DNA from: Paucibacter sp963740455
GTDB lineage: Bacteria > Pseudomonadota > Gammaproteobacteria > Burkholderiales > Burkholderiaceae_C
Assembly: GCA_963740455.1 (NCBI GenBank)
Contig: CAVUEF010000018.1
Span: forward strand, 3,275-67,274
Length of the DNA stretch: 64,000 nucleotides
Direction: 5' to 3'
A program made the position numbers and the translations under genes. The notes under the pieces are model-generated. The model worked only from the letters and a program-made list of their open reading frames with translations, ran no database searches and was not told the origin of the DNA. Every line of letters begins with the position of its first letter. Positions within the stretch are counted from its first letter, which is position 1. Below, piece after piece: positions 1-8,046 of this stretch.

Positions 1-672
1 CTGGCCGGTCTTCGCGTCGAGGGCGAACAGGTAGTCGCTCTCGAGCTTGGGGTCGGCGCCCAGCGTGGCATCGGTGCCGGCGGTCAGGTAGATGGTGTCG
101 TCGCGCACGATAGGCCGCGAGGCGCAGGCCCTTCGTTTGTGGGTGAAGGCCACCTTCCAGACCTCTCGGCCGGTGGCCGCGTCGAGCGCGTAGAAATTGC
201 CGTCCTTGCTCAGGATGTAGGCCAGCCCTGCGTGGGTCGCCACCGCCGCGTGGACGGCAGGGTCGGGCCCGCGCCACAGCTCTTTGCCGGTGGCGAGCGA
301 CACGGCCACCACCGCGCCCGGGTTGGCTGCGCCGAAGGGCGCGATGACGATGTTGCCCGAGACGGCGGGAGGCGTCGATACGGAGCCGTTGATCTTGGCC
401 GGCCGGTAGGTCCACTTCAGCTTGCCGCTGAGCATGTCGACGGCGAACAGCCCGCCGCTGCCGCTCGGGCCGCCGGCCAGAATGACTTGACCCGCGATCG
501 TCGCCGGGCCCCAGTCCCTGACGCCGGCATTCACGCTGAACTTCTCGATCGGCGCGGTTCGCAGCGGCCGCACCGACGCGGGGTCGACTTGTGCCAACGC
601 CGCGCCCGCTAACAGCGCTGCGCCCAGCAGCGTGATGCCTTCGGCGCCGCGCCGCATCCGTCTTGTCAACAT
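1..672 (-). CDS. Secreted PQQ-like beta-propeller protein (C-terminus outside window)
   Basis: The reading frame starts at an ATG at 672 and runs off the left edge, giving 224 visible residues. The first 27 or so form a Sec signal peptide (basic MLTRRMRR, then an Ala/Leu-rich core ending ALA-Q), so the product should be periplasmic. Blades of a PQQ-type beta-propeller follow, with the typical turns LFAVDMLSGKLKW, LATGKELW, YALDAATGREVW and FALDAKTG. Such propellers occur in quinoprotein dehydrogenases and in BamB-like scaffolds. The catalytic and cofactor-binding part is not visible, so enzyme activity cannot be judged. The gene is divergent from the proton ATPase at 987. Confidence 0.75.
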   Translation of the reverse strand, partial: MLTRRMRRGAEGITLLGAALLAGAALAQVDPASVRPLRTAPIEKFSVNAGVRDWGPATIAGQVILAGGPSGSGGLFAVDMLSGKLKWTYRPAKINGSVSTPPAVSGNIVIAPFGAANPGAVVAVSLATGKELWRGPDPAVHAAVATHAGLAYILSKDGNFYALDAATGREVWKVAFTHKRRACASRPIVRDDTIYLTAGTDATLGADPKLESDYLFALDAKTGQ

Positions 673-986
673 GGTTGTGCTCTCCCTTCGCGCCTGCAGT
701 GGCATGCCATGCCGGGCTGCAGTGCAAGCGACGTGATAACGACGCGATGATAGAGCGATATTGCGCAGCGCAAGCGGCGTGCTGCGCGGCGTGCTTCGTC
801 CAGCTTGCACAGGCTGTTTAGGAACGTCTGTCGAATATCCGGGTCTGACCCGTCAGAACCAGACCGCGCTGCTATAACGCGACTGTAGTGGCGCATCATC
901 CAGTGGGGTGCCTCGACGTCGACGCCGCTTGGCGCCCAAGTCTGCGCGGTCGCGCCGATGTCTGTTGCAGCAGGGTGGGAGACGAT
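673..986. other. Intergenic region between divergent genes
   Basis: This 314-base gap separates the divergent beta-propeller and P-type ATPase genes and should hold both promoters. A TATAAC at about 873-878 is a possible -10 element for the ATPase, but no convincing -35 lies at the right distance. An imperfect inverted repeat (GGTCTGAC / GTCAGAACC) lies near 842-860. No gene was seen here. Confidence 0.4.
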
Positions 987-3476
987 ATGCAAGCGATTTC
1001 GAAGATGTCCGATGCCGGCGGTTCAGCGCCGACTGCCACCCCGGCCAAAGGGCAGGACATGGCATCCGCGTCAGTGCCCGAGACGCTGGCAACGCTGCGA
1101 GTGAACCCCGACGCGGGCCTTGCTGCCGTGGAAGTCGAGACGCGCCGCAAGCAGCACGGCTACAACGAAGTGACCGAACAAAAGCAGCACCCGATCCTCA
1201 AGTTTCTTGGAAAGTTCTGGGGCATGTCGGCATGGATGCTCGAATTGATCATGCTGCTGTCGGCGTTTCTGCGCAAATTCTCGGACCTTGCCGTGGTGGG
1301 CGCGCTGCTGCTGCTGAATGCGGTGCTGAGCTTCACGCAGGAGCATCGGGCGGTTGGCGTGGTGCAGGCGCTGCGGCGGCGCTTGCAGGTGAGCGCGCGC
1401 GTGCTGCGCGACGCGCGCTGGCAGGTCGTTCCCGCACGCGAATTGGTGCCAGGCGACATCGTGCGCGTGCGCCCCGGCGACATCGTTCCGGCCGACCTGA
1501 AGCTGCTCGTCGGTAGCCTGGGTGTCGACCAGTCGGCGCTGACCGGCGAGTCCGGGGACGTTGAAAAGGCGTCCGGCGAGATGCTCTCGTCGGGGTCCGT
1601 CGTGCGTCGGGGCGAAGGCAATGGCGTGGTCATGTTGACGGGCGCCCACACCTACTTTGGGCGCACCACCGAACTCGTCCAGGAGGCGCGCCCGAAGCTT
1701 CACATCGAACAGGTGGTGGCCGGTGTCGTGCGCCGGCTCTTTGTCATCGTCGGGGTACTCTTGGGCGTGGTGGTCGTGCTGTCGCTGATCCGAGGCGTTG
1801 CGCTGCTCGAGATGGTTCCGCTCGTGCTCGTGCTGCTGATGAGTGCAGTCCCCGTCGCGCTGCCCGTCATGTTCACGGTCAGCATGGCGGTTGGCTCGAA
1901 GGAGCTGGCAAAGCGCGGCGTGCTCGTGACGCGCCTGAGCGCCGCCGAAGATGCCGCGACGATGGACGTGCTCTGCGTGGACAAGACCGGCACGCTCACG
2001 ATGAACCAGTTGGCCGTGACCGGCGTGATTGCGCTTGAGAACGCCACCGAAGCCGATGTCCTCTTTGCGGGCGCGCTCGCGTCGCAGGAGGCCAATCAGG
2101 ACCCGATCGATCTTGCCTTCCTGGCGGAGGCCAGGGCACGGCATGTCTTCGATCTCGTGCCCAAGGTCACGCCGGTCTCCTTTGCACCGTTCGATGCCGC
2201 GAGCCGGCGCACCGAAGCCGTGGTCGAGCAAAGCGGCCAGCGCCTGCGCGTCATGAAAGGCGCCGTTCGCACCCTCGCCGAAACCTGCGGATTGTTGCCT
2301 GCCGCGATCGATGCGCTGGAGGCGCGCGTCAGCGCCTCGGCCGCGAAGGGCTATCGAACGCTGGCGGTGGCGCGTGGCGCAGAAGCCGGCACGCCGGCCT
2401 TGATCGGGTTGGTGACACTGTTCGATCCGCCGCGCCCCGACGCCAGGGAACTGATCGCCACGCTTCAACGACTCGGCGTGTCGGTGAAGATGCTGACCGG
2501 CGATGCGCTGGCGGTGGCGCGCGACCTTGCCCAAGGCATCGGGTTGCCCAATATCCAGCGCGTGTCGGATCTGAAGGCGGCGAGCGCCGCGCCCGGCGGC
2601 GCGGGCCTCGACCTGCTGGCGGGCGCGGACGGTTTCGCCGAGGTCTTCCCGGAGGACAAGTACATTGTCGTGCAGCATCTGCAGGCCGCCGGCCACGTGA
2701 CCGGCATGACCGGCGACGGCGTGAACGATGCACCCGCCCTGCGCCAGGCCGAAGTTGGCATTGCCGTCAGCTCGGCGACGGACGTTGCCAAGGGCGCGGC
2801 GAGCGTGGTGCTGACCGAACCGGGGCTGACGAACATCGTGAGCCTGGTCGAGCAGGGGCGGACGATCTACCAGCGCATCCTGACGTGGATCATCAACAAG
2901 ATCAGCCGCACGATCCTGAAATCGGCCTTCGTGGCCATCGCGTTCGTGGTGACTGGCAAGTTCGTGGTGTCGGCGTTCGCGATGCTGCTGCTGGTCTTCA
3001 TGACCGACTTCGCGAAGATCGCGCTGGCCACCGACCATGTGCGGTCCTCCGGGAAGCCCGAGACGTGGAACATCGGCGGCTTCATCTCGGTCTCGGTGGT
3101 GCTGGGCATTGCGATGGTCGTGGAGGCGCTGTTCGCCTTGTGGTTTGCCTGGGCGCGGTTCGGTCTGGCCAGCAACGACAACGCGCTCTACACCTTCAGC
3201 TTTCTGACGCTGCTGTACTTTGCCGTGTTGTCCATCGTCTCCGCCCGCGAACGCCGCTGGTTCTGGGCCACGCTGCCCGCCAAGACTTTGAGCGCAGCGC
3301 TGATCGCTGAGGTCCTTGCCGGCACGGCACTGTGCTTCGTGGGCCTTCCGGGGCTCGCGCCCTTGCCGGCGTGGCAGATGCTGGCGATCTTCGTCTATGC
3401 GATGGTCGCGTGTCTCGTCGTCAACGATGCCTTGAAGGTGACGTTGATTCGACGGCTCGTGCCTCATGCCGCCTGA
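987..3476 (+). CDS. Plasma-membrane proton-efflux P-type ATPase (P3A type)
   Basis: This 829-residue integral membrane ATPase is of the proton-pumping P3A class, which exports H+ at the cost of ATP. The actuator motif TGES is at residues 186-189, the ion-site helix PVALP at 289-293, the phosphorylation site DKTGTLT begins at D332, and the hinge TGDGVND lies near 575-581. Hydrophobic helices flank these domains and a block of helices closes the C-terminus. PVALP followed by V-M-F-T-V fits the fungal/plant-type H+ pumps and their bacterial homologues better than heavy-metal pumps, which would have CPC. The frame is open from 888, but the ATG at 987 has a purine-rich site (GGGAGA) just upstream. 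It converges with kup at 3582, which suggests a shared role in pH and potassium balance (inference). Confidence 0.88.
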   Translation: MQAISKMSDAGGSAPTATPAKGQDMASASVPETLATLRVNPDAGLAAVEVETRRKQHGYNEVTEQKQHPILKFLGKFWGMSAWMLELIMLLSAFLRKFSDLAVVGALLLLNAVLSFTQEHRAVGVVQALRRRLQVSARVLRDARWQVVPARELVPGDIVRVRPGDIVPADLKLLVGSLGVDQSALTGESGDVEKASGEMLSSGSVVRRGEGNGVVMLTGAHTYFGRTTELVQEARPKLHIEQVVAGVVRRLFVIVGVLLGVVVVLSLIRGVALLEMVPLVLVLLMSAVPVALPVMFTVSMAVGSKELAKRGVLVTRLSAAEDAATMDVLCVDKTGTLTMNQLAVTGVIALENATEADVLFAGALASQEANQDPIDLAFLAEARARHVFDLVPKVTPVSFAPFDAASRRTEAVVEQSGQRLRVMKGAVRTLAETCGLLPAAIDALEARVSASAAKGYRTLAVARGAEAGTPALIGLVTLFDPPRPDARELIATLQRLGVSVKMLTGDALAVARDLAQGIGLPNIQRVSDLKAASAAPGGAGLDLLAGADGFAEVFPEDKYIVVQHLQAAGHVTGMTGDGVNDAPALRQAEVGIAVSSATDVAKGAASVVLTEPGLTNIVSLVEQGRTIYQRILTWIINKISRTILKSAFVAIAFVVTGKFVVSAFAMLLLVFMTDFAKIALATDHVRSSGKPETWNIGGFISVSVVLGIAMVVEALFALWFAWARFGLASNDNALYTFSFLTLLYFAVLSIVSARERRWFWATLPAKTLSAALIAEVLAGTALCFVGLPGLAPLPAWQMLAIFVYAMVACLVVNDALKVTLIRRLVPHAA

Positions 3477-3581
3477 AGTTCAAACTCAACCGGGCCAGAC
3501 TCGGTGCGGCTCGGCACACCGGCTGACGGCGGCGCAGATCTGGCCAAGATCGATCATCGAGCAACTTGCCGCAATCGAAGC

Positions 3582-5516
3582 TCAGATCTGCACGCGCGTC
3601 CCGAGCTCAACCACGGCGTTGTCCGGCAGCCTGAAGTACTCGACGACGCTGCCTGCGTTGCGGTTCATCGCCGCGAAGAGCTTCTCGCGCCACGGCGCCA
3701 TGCCCGTGCCGTGGGTCGGCACGATGGTCTCGCGGCTCAGGAAGTAGCTGGTCTCGAAGAGCGGGATCGCCAGGCCCTGCGACTCGCACAGCTTGAGTGC
3801 CTTCGGCACGTCCGGCGTGTCCATGAAGCCGAAGTTCAGCGTCACGCGCCAGAACCCGTGCCCGAGCGACTCGACCTGCGCGCGCTCCTCGCTGCCGACC
3901 CACGGCACCTCGCCGAAACGAACCGTGAGGATGACATTGCACTCGTGCAGCACCTGGTAGTGCTTCAGGTTGTGCAGCAGCGCCTGGGGCACCGTGGACG
4001 GGTCGGCCACCGCATAGACCGCGACGCGTGCTGCGCGCGTGATCTCTTGCCGCCCCACGCTCTCTATGAACGGCTCCAGTTCCACGCCGTCCAGACGGAT
4101 CGCTTGCAGCGTCAACTCGCGACCCCGGAACCAGGTGTTCATCAAGACGAAGAGCAGCAGCCCCATGGTGAGCGGGAACCAGCCGCCGTCGAGAAACTTG
4201 ACTGCGCAACCCGCCACCAGCAAGGCGTCGAAGGTGAGGAAGAACGTCGTCGCGCCGATGGCCACGGGCCGCGACATGCCCCAGGCGGCACGCACGACGA
4301 AGTAGGTCAGCACGGTCGTGATCATCATCGTCAGCGTCACGGCGATGCCGTAGGCTCCCGCCAGTGCCGAGGAACTGCCGAAGTGCAGCACCGCGACCAC
4401 GACGCCGGCCAGCAAAGCCCAGTTGACCGCAGGCAGGTAGATCTGCCCGGCCGCGTGCGCCGAGGTGTGGCTGACGGTCATGCGCGGCAGGAAGCCGAGC
4501 TGGATCGCTTGGCGCGTCATCGAGTAGGCACCCGAGATCACTGCCTGCGAGGCGATGATTGCGGCCAGCGTGGCCAGCGCCACCGCGGGCCAGATCAGCA
4601 GCGGCGGGAACATCCGGTAGAACGGGTTCTCGATCGCGCCGGGGTCGGCCATCAGCAGCGCGCCCTGGCCCATGTAGTTCAGGGCCAGCGACGGCAGCAC
4701 GAGCGCGGTCCAGGCAATCTGGATCGGGCGGCGGCCGAAGTGGCCCATGTCTGCGTACAGCGCCTCGGCGCCGGTCAGCGCCAGCACGATCGCGCCGACC
4801 GCGGCGAACACATGCCAGCCGCGCGCCGACAGAAACCACACCGCCTCAAGCGGGTTGAGTGCCGCCAGGATGGCGGGCTGAGCGGCAATGTGCATCGCCC
4901 CGCTCACGGCCAGGGTCACGAACCACAGCGTGATGATCGGGCCGAACACGCGTCCGACCACGGCCGTGCCGAAGCGCTGCACCACGAAAAGCCCCAGCAG
5001 CACGGCCAGCGACACCGGCACCACGTAGGCCTTCAGCGCGGGGGTTGCGAGCTGCAAGCCCTCCACCGCGCCGAGCACCGAGATGGCCGGGGTGATCACG
5101 CTGTCACCATAGAACAGCGTGGCGCCGAAGACGCCGAGCAGAAGCAGGGCGCGCTTGAGCACCGGCTTGCCAACGACCGCGTGCGTGGCCAGCGCGGTCA
5201 GCGCCAGGCCGCCGCCTTCGCCACGGTTGTCGGCGCGCAGGATCAGGATCACGTATTTGAGCGTCACGACGAGCATCAGTGCCCAGAAGATGCAGGACAC
5301 CGTGCCGATGAGATTGGCCGGGTTCAACGCTACGCCAGTGGCCGGAGCGAACACTTGCTTGACGGTGTAGAGCGGGCTGGTTCCGATGTCGCCGTAGACC
5401 ACGCCGATGGCGCCGAGCGTGAGGGCCGCCCAGGCATTGCGGCGGGTGTCGCCAGGCGGGGCCGGTGGCGGCTGGGGTGCCGACGTGGCGGTGGGAAGCG
5501 GGCTCGACATGCGCAA
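3582..5516 (-). CDS. kup: Low-affinity potassium uptake protein Kup
   Basis: This 644-residue protein matches the Kup/HAK/KUP family, K+ uptake systems driven by proton symport. After a Pro-rich N-terminal tail comes the family signature GAIGVVYGDIGTSPLY, then about twelve hydrophobic helices and a soluble C-terminal domain ending in VVELGTRVQI. The length is usual for the family. The ATG at 5516 is used, with an in-frame ATG two codons later. It lies 70 bases downstream of a KdpE-like regulator on the same strand, so the regulator and kup may form one transcript. No kdpFABC genes are present, which suggests the two-component system acts on kup (inference). Confidence 0.93.
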   Translation of the reverse strand: MRMSSPLPTATSAPQPPPAPPGDTRRNAWAALTLGAIGVVYGDIGTSPLYTVKQVFAPATGVALNPANLIGTVSCIFWALMLVVTLKYVILILRADNRGEGGGLALTALATHAVVGKPVLKRALLLLGVFGATLFYGDSVITPAISVLGAVEGLQLATPALKAYVVPVSLAVLLGLFVVQRFGTAVVGRVFGPIITLWFVTLAVSGAMHIAAQPAILAALNPLEAVWFLSARGWHVFAAVGAIVLALTGAEALYADMGHFGRRPIQIAWTALVLPSLALNYMGQGALLMADPGAIENPFYRMFPPLLIWPAVALATLAAIIASQAVISGAYSMTRQAIQLGFLPRMTVSHTSAHAAGQIYLPAVNWALLAGVVVAVLHFGSSSALAGAYGIAVTLTMMITTVLTYFVVRAAWGMSRPVAIGATTFFLTFDALLVAGCAVKFLDGGWFPLTMGLLLFVLMNTWFRGRELTLQAIRLDGVELEPFIESVGRQEITRAARVAVYAVADPSTVPQALLHNLKHYQVLHECNVILTVRFGEVPWVGSEERAQVESLGHGFWRVTLNFGFMDTPDVPKALKLCESQGLAIPLFETSYFLSRETIVPTHGTGMAPWREKLFAAMNRNAGSVVEYFRLPDNAVVELGTRVQI

Positions 5517-5586
5517 TACCTTGCAGTGGCTGAAGCCGAGAGCTTGCCCGCCGCTGCATCAGGAAGGCATAAGCGTCCGCCGCGAC

Positions 5587-6309
5587 CTACTCGTCAAGTT
5601 CGGCCAGGCGGTAGCCAATGCCGGGCTCGGTGAGCAGCAGCGTGGGCTCGGCGGCATCAAGTTCTAGCTTGGCGCGCAATTGTCCCATGTAGAGCCGCAA
5701 ATAGTGCGTGTGCTCGACGAACTCGGCGCCCCAGACATCGGTCAGCAATTGACGGTGCGTGACCACCCGCCCGGCACTGCGGACCAGCCGGGCCAGCAGT
5801 TTGAACTCGGTGGGGGTCAGGTGCACCGCCTGGTCGTCGCGGCGCACTCGCTGAGTGACCAGGTCGACGCTCACGCCGGCGCGCTGGTAGTGCGTGAGCG
5901 CCGCCTGAACCGTCGTGCCGCGGTGGCGCAACGCCACGCGCATGCGAGCCAGCAGCTCGCCGATGCTGAAGGGCTTGACGAGGTAGTCGTCGGCACCCGC
6001 ATCGAGCAGGCGGATCTTCTGGCCCTCGGCCTGACGCGCCGAGATCACCAGCACCGGAATCGAGTGCTTGCGCCGCAGCGTGGCGAGCAGGGTTTCGCCG
6101 TCGCCGTCGGGCAGGCCCAGATCGAGAACGACGAGGTCGATACCCGGATCGCCTGCCACGGCGTCAGGCCTGGCCGCATGCATCACCAGCGCCAAGCCTT
6201 CCGACAGACTTGCCGCCGTCAGCACTTCATGGCCTTCGACGCTGAGCGCGTCGCGCAGCGTCCTGCGCAGTTCGCGATCGTCTTCGACCAGCAGCACGCG
6301 CAGGCTCAC
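5587..6309 (-). CDS. KdpE-like response regulator (OmpR family)
   Basis: This is a 240-residue OmpR-type regulator. The receiver domain shows the acidic pair near residues 9-11, phospho-acceptor D63 in VVLDLGLPDGDG and the conserved lysine K112 in YLVKPF. A winged-helix DNA-binding domain follows and ends in a typical EPGIGYRLAE hairpin. The frame is open further upstream, but the GTG at 6309 starts exactly at the receiver fold and has an AAAGG site before it. It lies 58 bases after the KdpD-like kinase gene and just upstream of kup. By similarity it belongs to the KdpE group, which responds to K+ limitation or turgor. Confidence 0.85.
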   Translation of the reverse strand: MSLRVLLVEDDRELRRTLRDALSVEGHEVLTAASLSEGLALVMHAARPDAVAGDPGIDLVVLDLGLPDGDGETLLATLRRKHSIPVLVISARQAEGQKIRLLDAGADDYLVKPFSIGELLARMRVALRHRGTTVQAALTHYQRAGVSVDLVTQRVRRDDQAVHLTPTEFKLLARLVRSAGRVVTHRQLLTDVWGAEFVEHTHYLRLYMGQLRAKLELDAAEPTLLLTEPGIGYRLAELDE

Positions 6310-6367
6310 TGCGTAACCTTTGCTGTGCGAGCTGCGCTGCGACGAGCCTGCGGGGTGGCCGGGCGTC

Positions 6368-7948
6368 TCATGAGGGCACCTCTTCGCCAGGCTGCTCGGG
6401 TGCCTGCCGGATCGGCAGCACGCACTCGAAGCTGCAGCCACCGTGACCGCGCGGCCGCAGCCGCAATTCGCCGCCGTGCGCGCGGGCGATGGCGCGGCAG
6501 ACGGCGAGACCGACACCTGCGCCCGGCCGGTCGGCATGCCGTGCGGCCGATGGCGAGCTTGCGCTCTCCATCGATTCGGCGCCGCGATGGAATACCTCGA
6601 AGACGCGCTCGCGCCAGGCCGGCGCAATGCCGGGACCGCGGTCGAGGACGGCGAGCACCACCTGCTCATGCTGCCGCCGAATCAGGACCTCGACCGGCGT
6701 CTCCTGCGGGCTGTATTTCAGCGCGTTGTCGACCAGGTTGTCGAGCAGTTGCGACATCAGCATCGCATCGCACCACAGCAGCGGCAGGCCGGGTTCCAGC
6801 CGAGCGCGCACGCGGCGCGTCGGATCGCGCCGGCGCGCGTGGTGCAGCGCTGCGCCGACAAGCTCCTCGGCCGACTCCCAGTCGCAGCGCAGCGTCACGC
6901 CCGGCGCGTCGAGCCGCGCGAGTTGCAAGGTGTTGTCGGTCAACCGGCTGAGCTGGGCGGTCTCTTCGACGATGCTGTGCGCCAGACGCTGCCGCTGCTC
7001 GGTGGACAGCCGGTCGGCCTGCTCTTCCAGAGAAGACGCGGCGCCCATGATGGTGGCCAGCGGGGTGCGGTAGTCGTGCGATATCGCGGCCAGCAGCGCG
7101 TTGCGGACCCCCTGCGTCTGCGCCTGTTCGCGGGCACGTTGTTCCTCGCGTGCGGCCACGGCACGTTGCAGCGCCAGACCGAGTTGGTCGCAGAGCGCCT
7201 GCGCGTGGTCGCGCAGATGCGGGTCGGCACGTTCGATGCCGAGTCCGCGCAGCACCGCGGCACCAAGGCTGGCGCCACGTCCACGCAGCGGCAGATACCA
7301 GTCCGACAGCTCCTCGAAGCGCCCGGTGCCGGGCCCCAGCGGCTTGCCCTGGCGCAGGCAGTGCCAGAGCCCCGCGAGCTGGTCGGCATCGGCCGCGCCG
7401 ACGCGCAGCGCGGCAGCGTCGTCGTTGCCGGCTGGCACGCGGTCCTTCAGCACCAGCAAGGCCACCGGTCCGTCCGAGATCTCGGCGAGCGCCGCATGCA
7501 AGGCATCCACCTGGGCCAGCGGATCGATGACATCGCGCAAGGTGTCGCCCCAGGTGCGCAACTGCTCGGCTTGCAGCGCGTGGCGCTTGGCCAGGCGCGA
7601 CTGCTGGCGCTGAGCGGCCATCAGCGCAGCGATGATCGAGTTCACGACGAGCATCGTCCCCAGCAGCAGGGCATGCTGTCGAAGGTCGATGGCAAAGGCT
7701 CCGCGCGGTGGAACGAAGGTCCAGTTGAACGCCAAGACGGCGACGGTGTTGGACACCAGCGAAACCGCGACCGGCAGCCACAGTGACGCGATGGCTGAGC
7801 TCAGTACCAGCAGCATGGCCAGGTTGGTGAGGTCGACGTGGCCGTCCAGGAGCAGCAAGCCGGCCCAACCCAAGGCCCAGGCCACGACGGCGATCGAGTA
7901 ACCGGTGAGACTTGTGCCTGGCTGACGCGCGGCGGCGGGATTTTGCAT
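6368..7948 (-). CDS. KdpD-like sensor histidine kinase lacking the N-terminal KdpD/Usp domains
   Basis: This 526-residue membrane kinase has four tightly packed N-terminal helices (about residues 17-112) typical of the KdpD membrane domain (DUF4118). A GAF-like segment follows (about 130-260), then the HisKA box with H291 in AAISHDYRTPL, and a HATPase domain with NLVDNALKYS and DRGPGIAP. Full KdpD is close to 900 residues. This protein lacks the long cytoplasmic N-terminal KdpD and universal-stress-protein domains, so it corresponds only to the C-terminal half. The ATG at 7948 is chosen because the upstream open frame is low-complexity and unconserved in type. It is co-directional with the regulator and kup. 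Confidence 0.85.
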   Translation of the reverse strand: MQNPAAARQPGTSLTGYSIAVVAWALGWAGLLLLDGHVDLTNLAMLLVLSSAIASLWLPVAVSLVSNTVAVLAFNWTFVPPRGAFAIDLRQHALLLGTMLVVNSIIAALMAAQRQQSRLAKRHALQAEQLRTWGDTLRDVIDPLAQVDALHAALAEISDGPVALLVLKDRVPAGNDDAAALRVGAADADQLAGLWHCLRQGKPLGPGTGRFEELSDWYLPLRGRGASLGAAVLRGLGIERADPHLRDHAQALCDQLGLALQRAVAAREEQRAREQAQTQGVRNALLAAISHDYRTPLATIMGAASSLEEQADRLSTEQRQRLAHSIVEETAQLSRLTDNTLQLARLDAPGVTLRCDWESAEELVGAALHHARRRDPTRRVRARLEPGLPLLWCDAMLMSQLLDNLVDNALKYSPQETPVEVLIRRQHEQVVLAVLDRGPGIAPAWRERVFEVFHRGAESMESASSPSAARHADRPGAGVGLAVCRAIARAHGGELRLRPRGHGGCSFECVLPIRQAPEQPGEEVPS

Positions 7949-8046
7949 GGGGATCAGCGTAGCAGCGTGCGTATCAGCAGAGCATAAGTATTCCTCGCGG
8001 CGTCGCTGCCTGGCACCGTCCGCCGCATGGCTGAGTCCCGGCCTGG

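Noticed and set aside
1071..3467. A 798-codon open frame on the minus strand opposite the P-type ATPase
   Set aside because: It is His/Arg/Gln-rich without any motif and lies opposite a gene with all ATPase signatures; long antisense frames are expected at this GC content.
3504..5633. A 709-codon plus-strand frame opposite kup
   Set aside because: Its composition is Arg/His/Gln-rich and motif-free, whereas the minus strand encodes a clear Kup protein.
5587..7948. A complete kdp potassium system
   Set aside because: Only the two-component pair is present; no kdpF, A, B or C gene is in the window.
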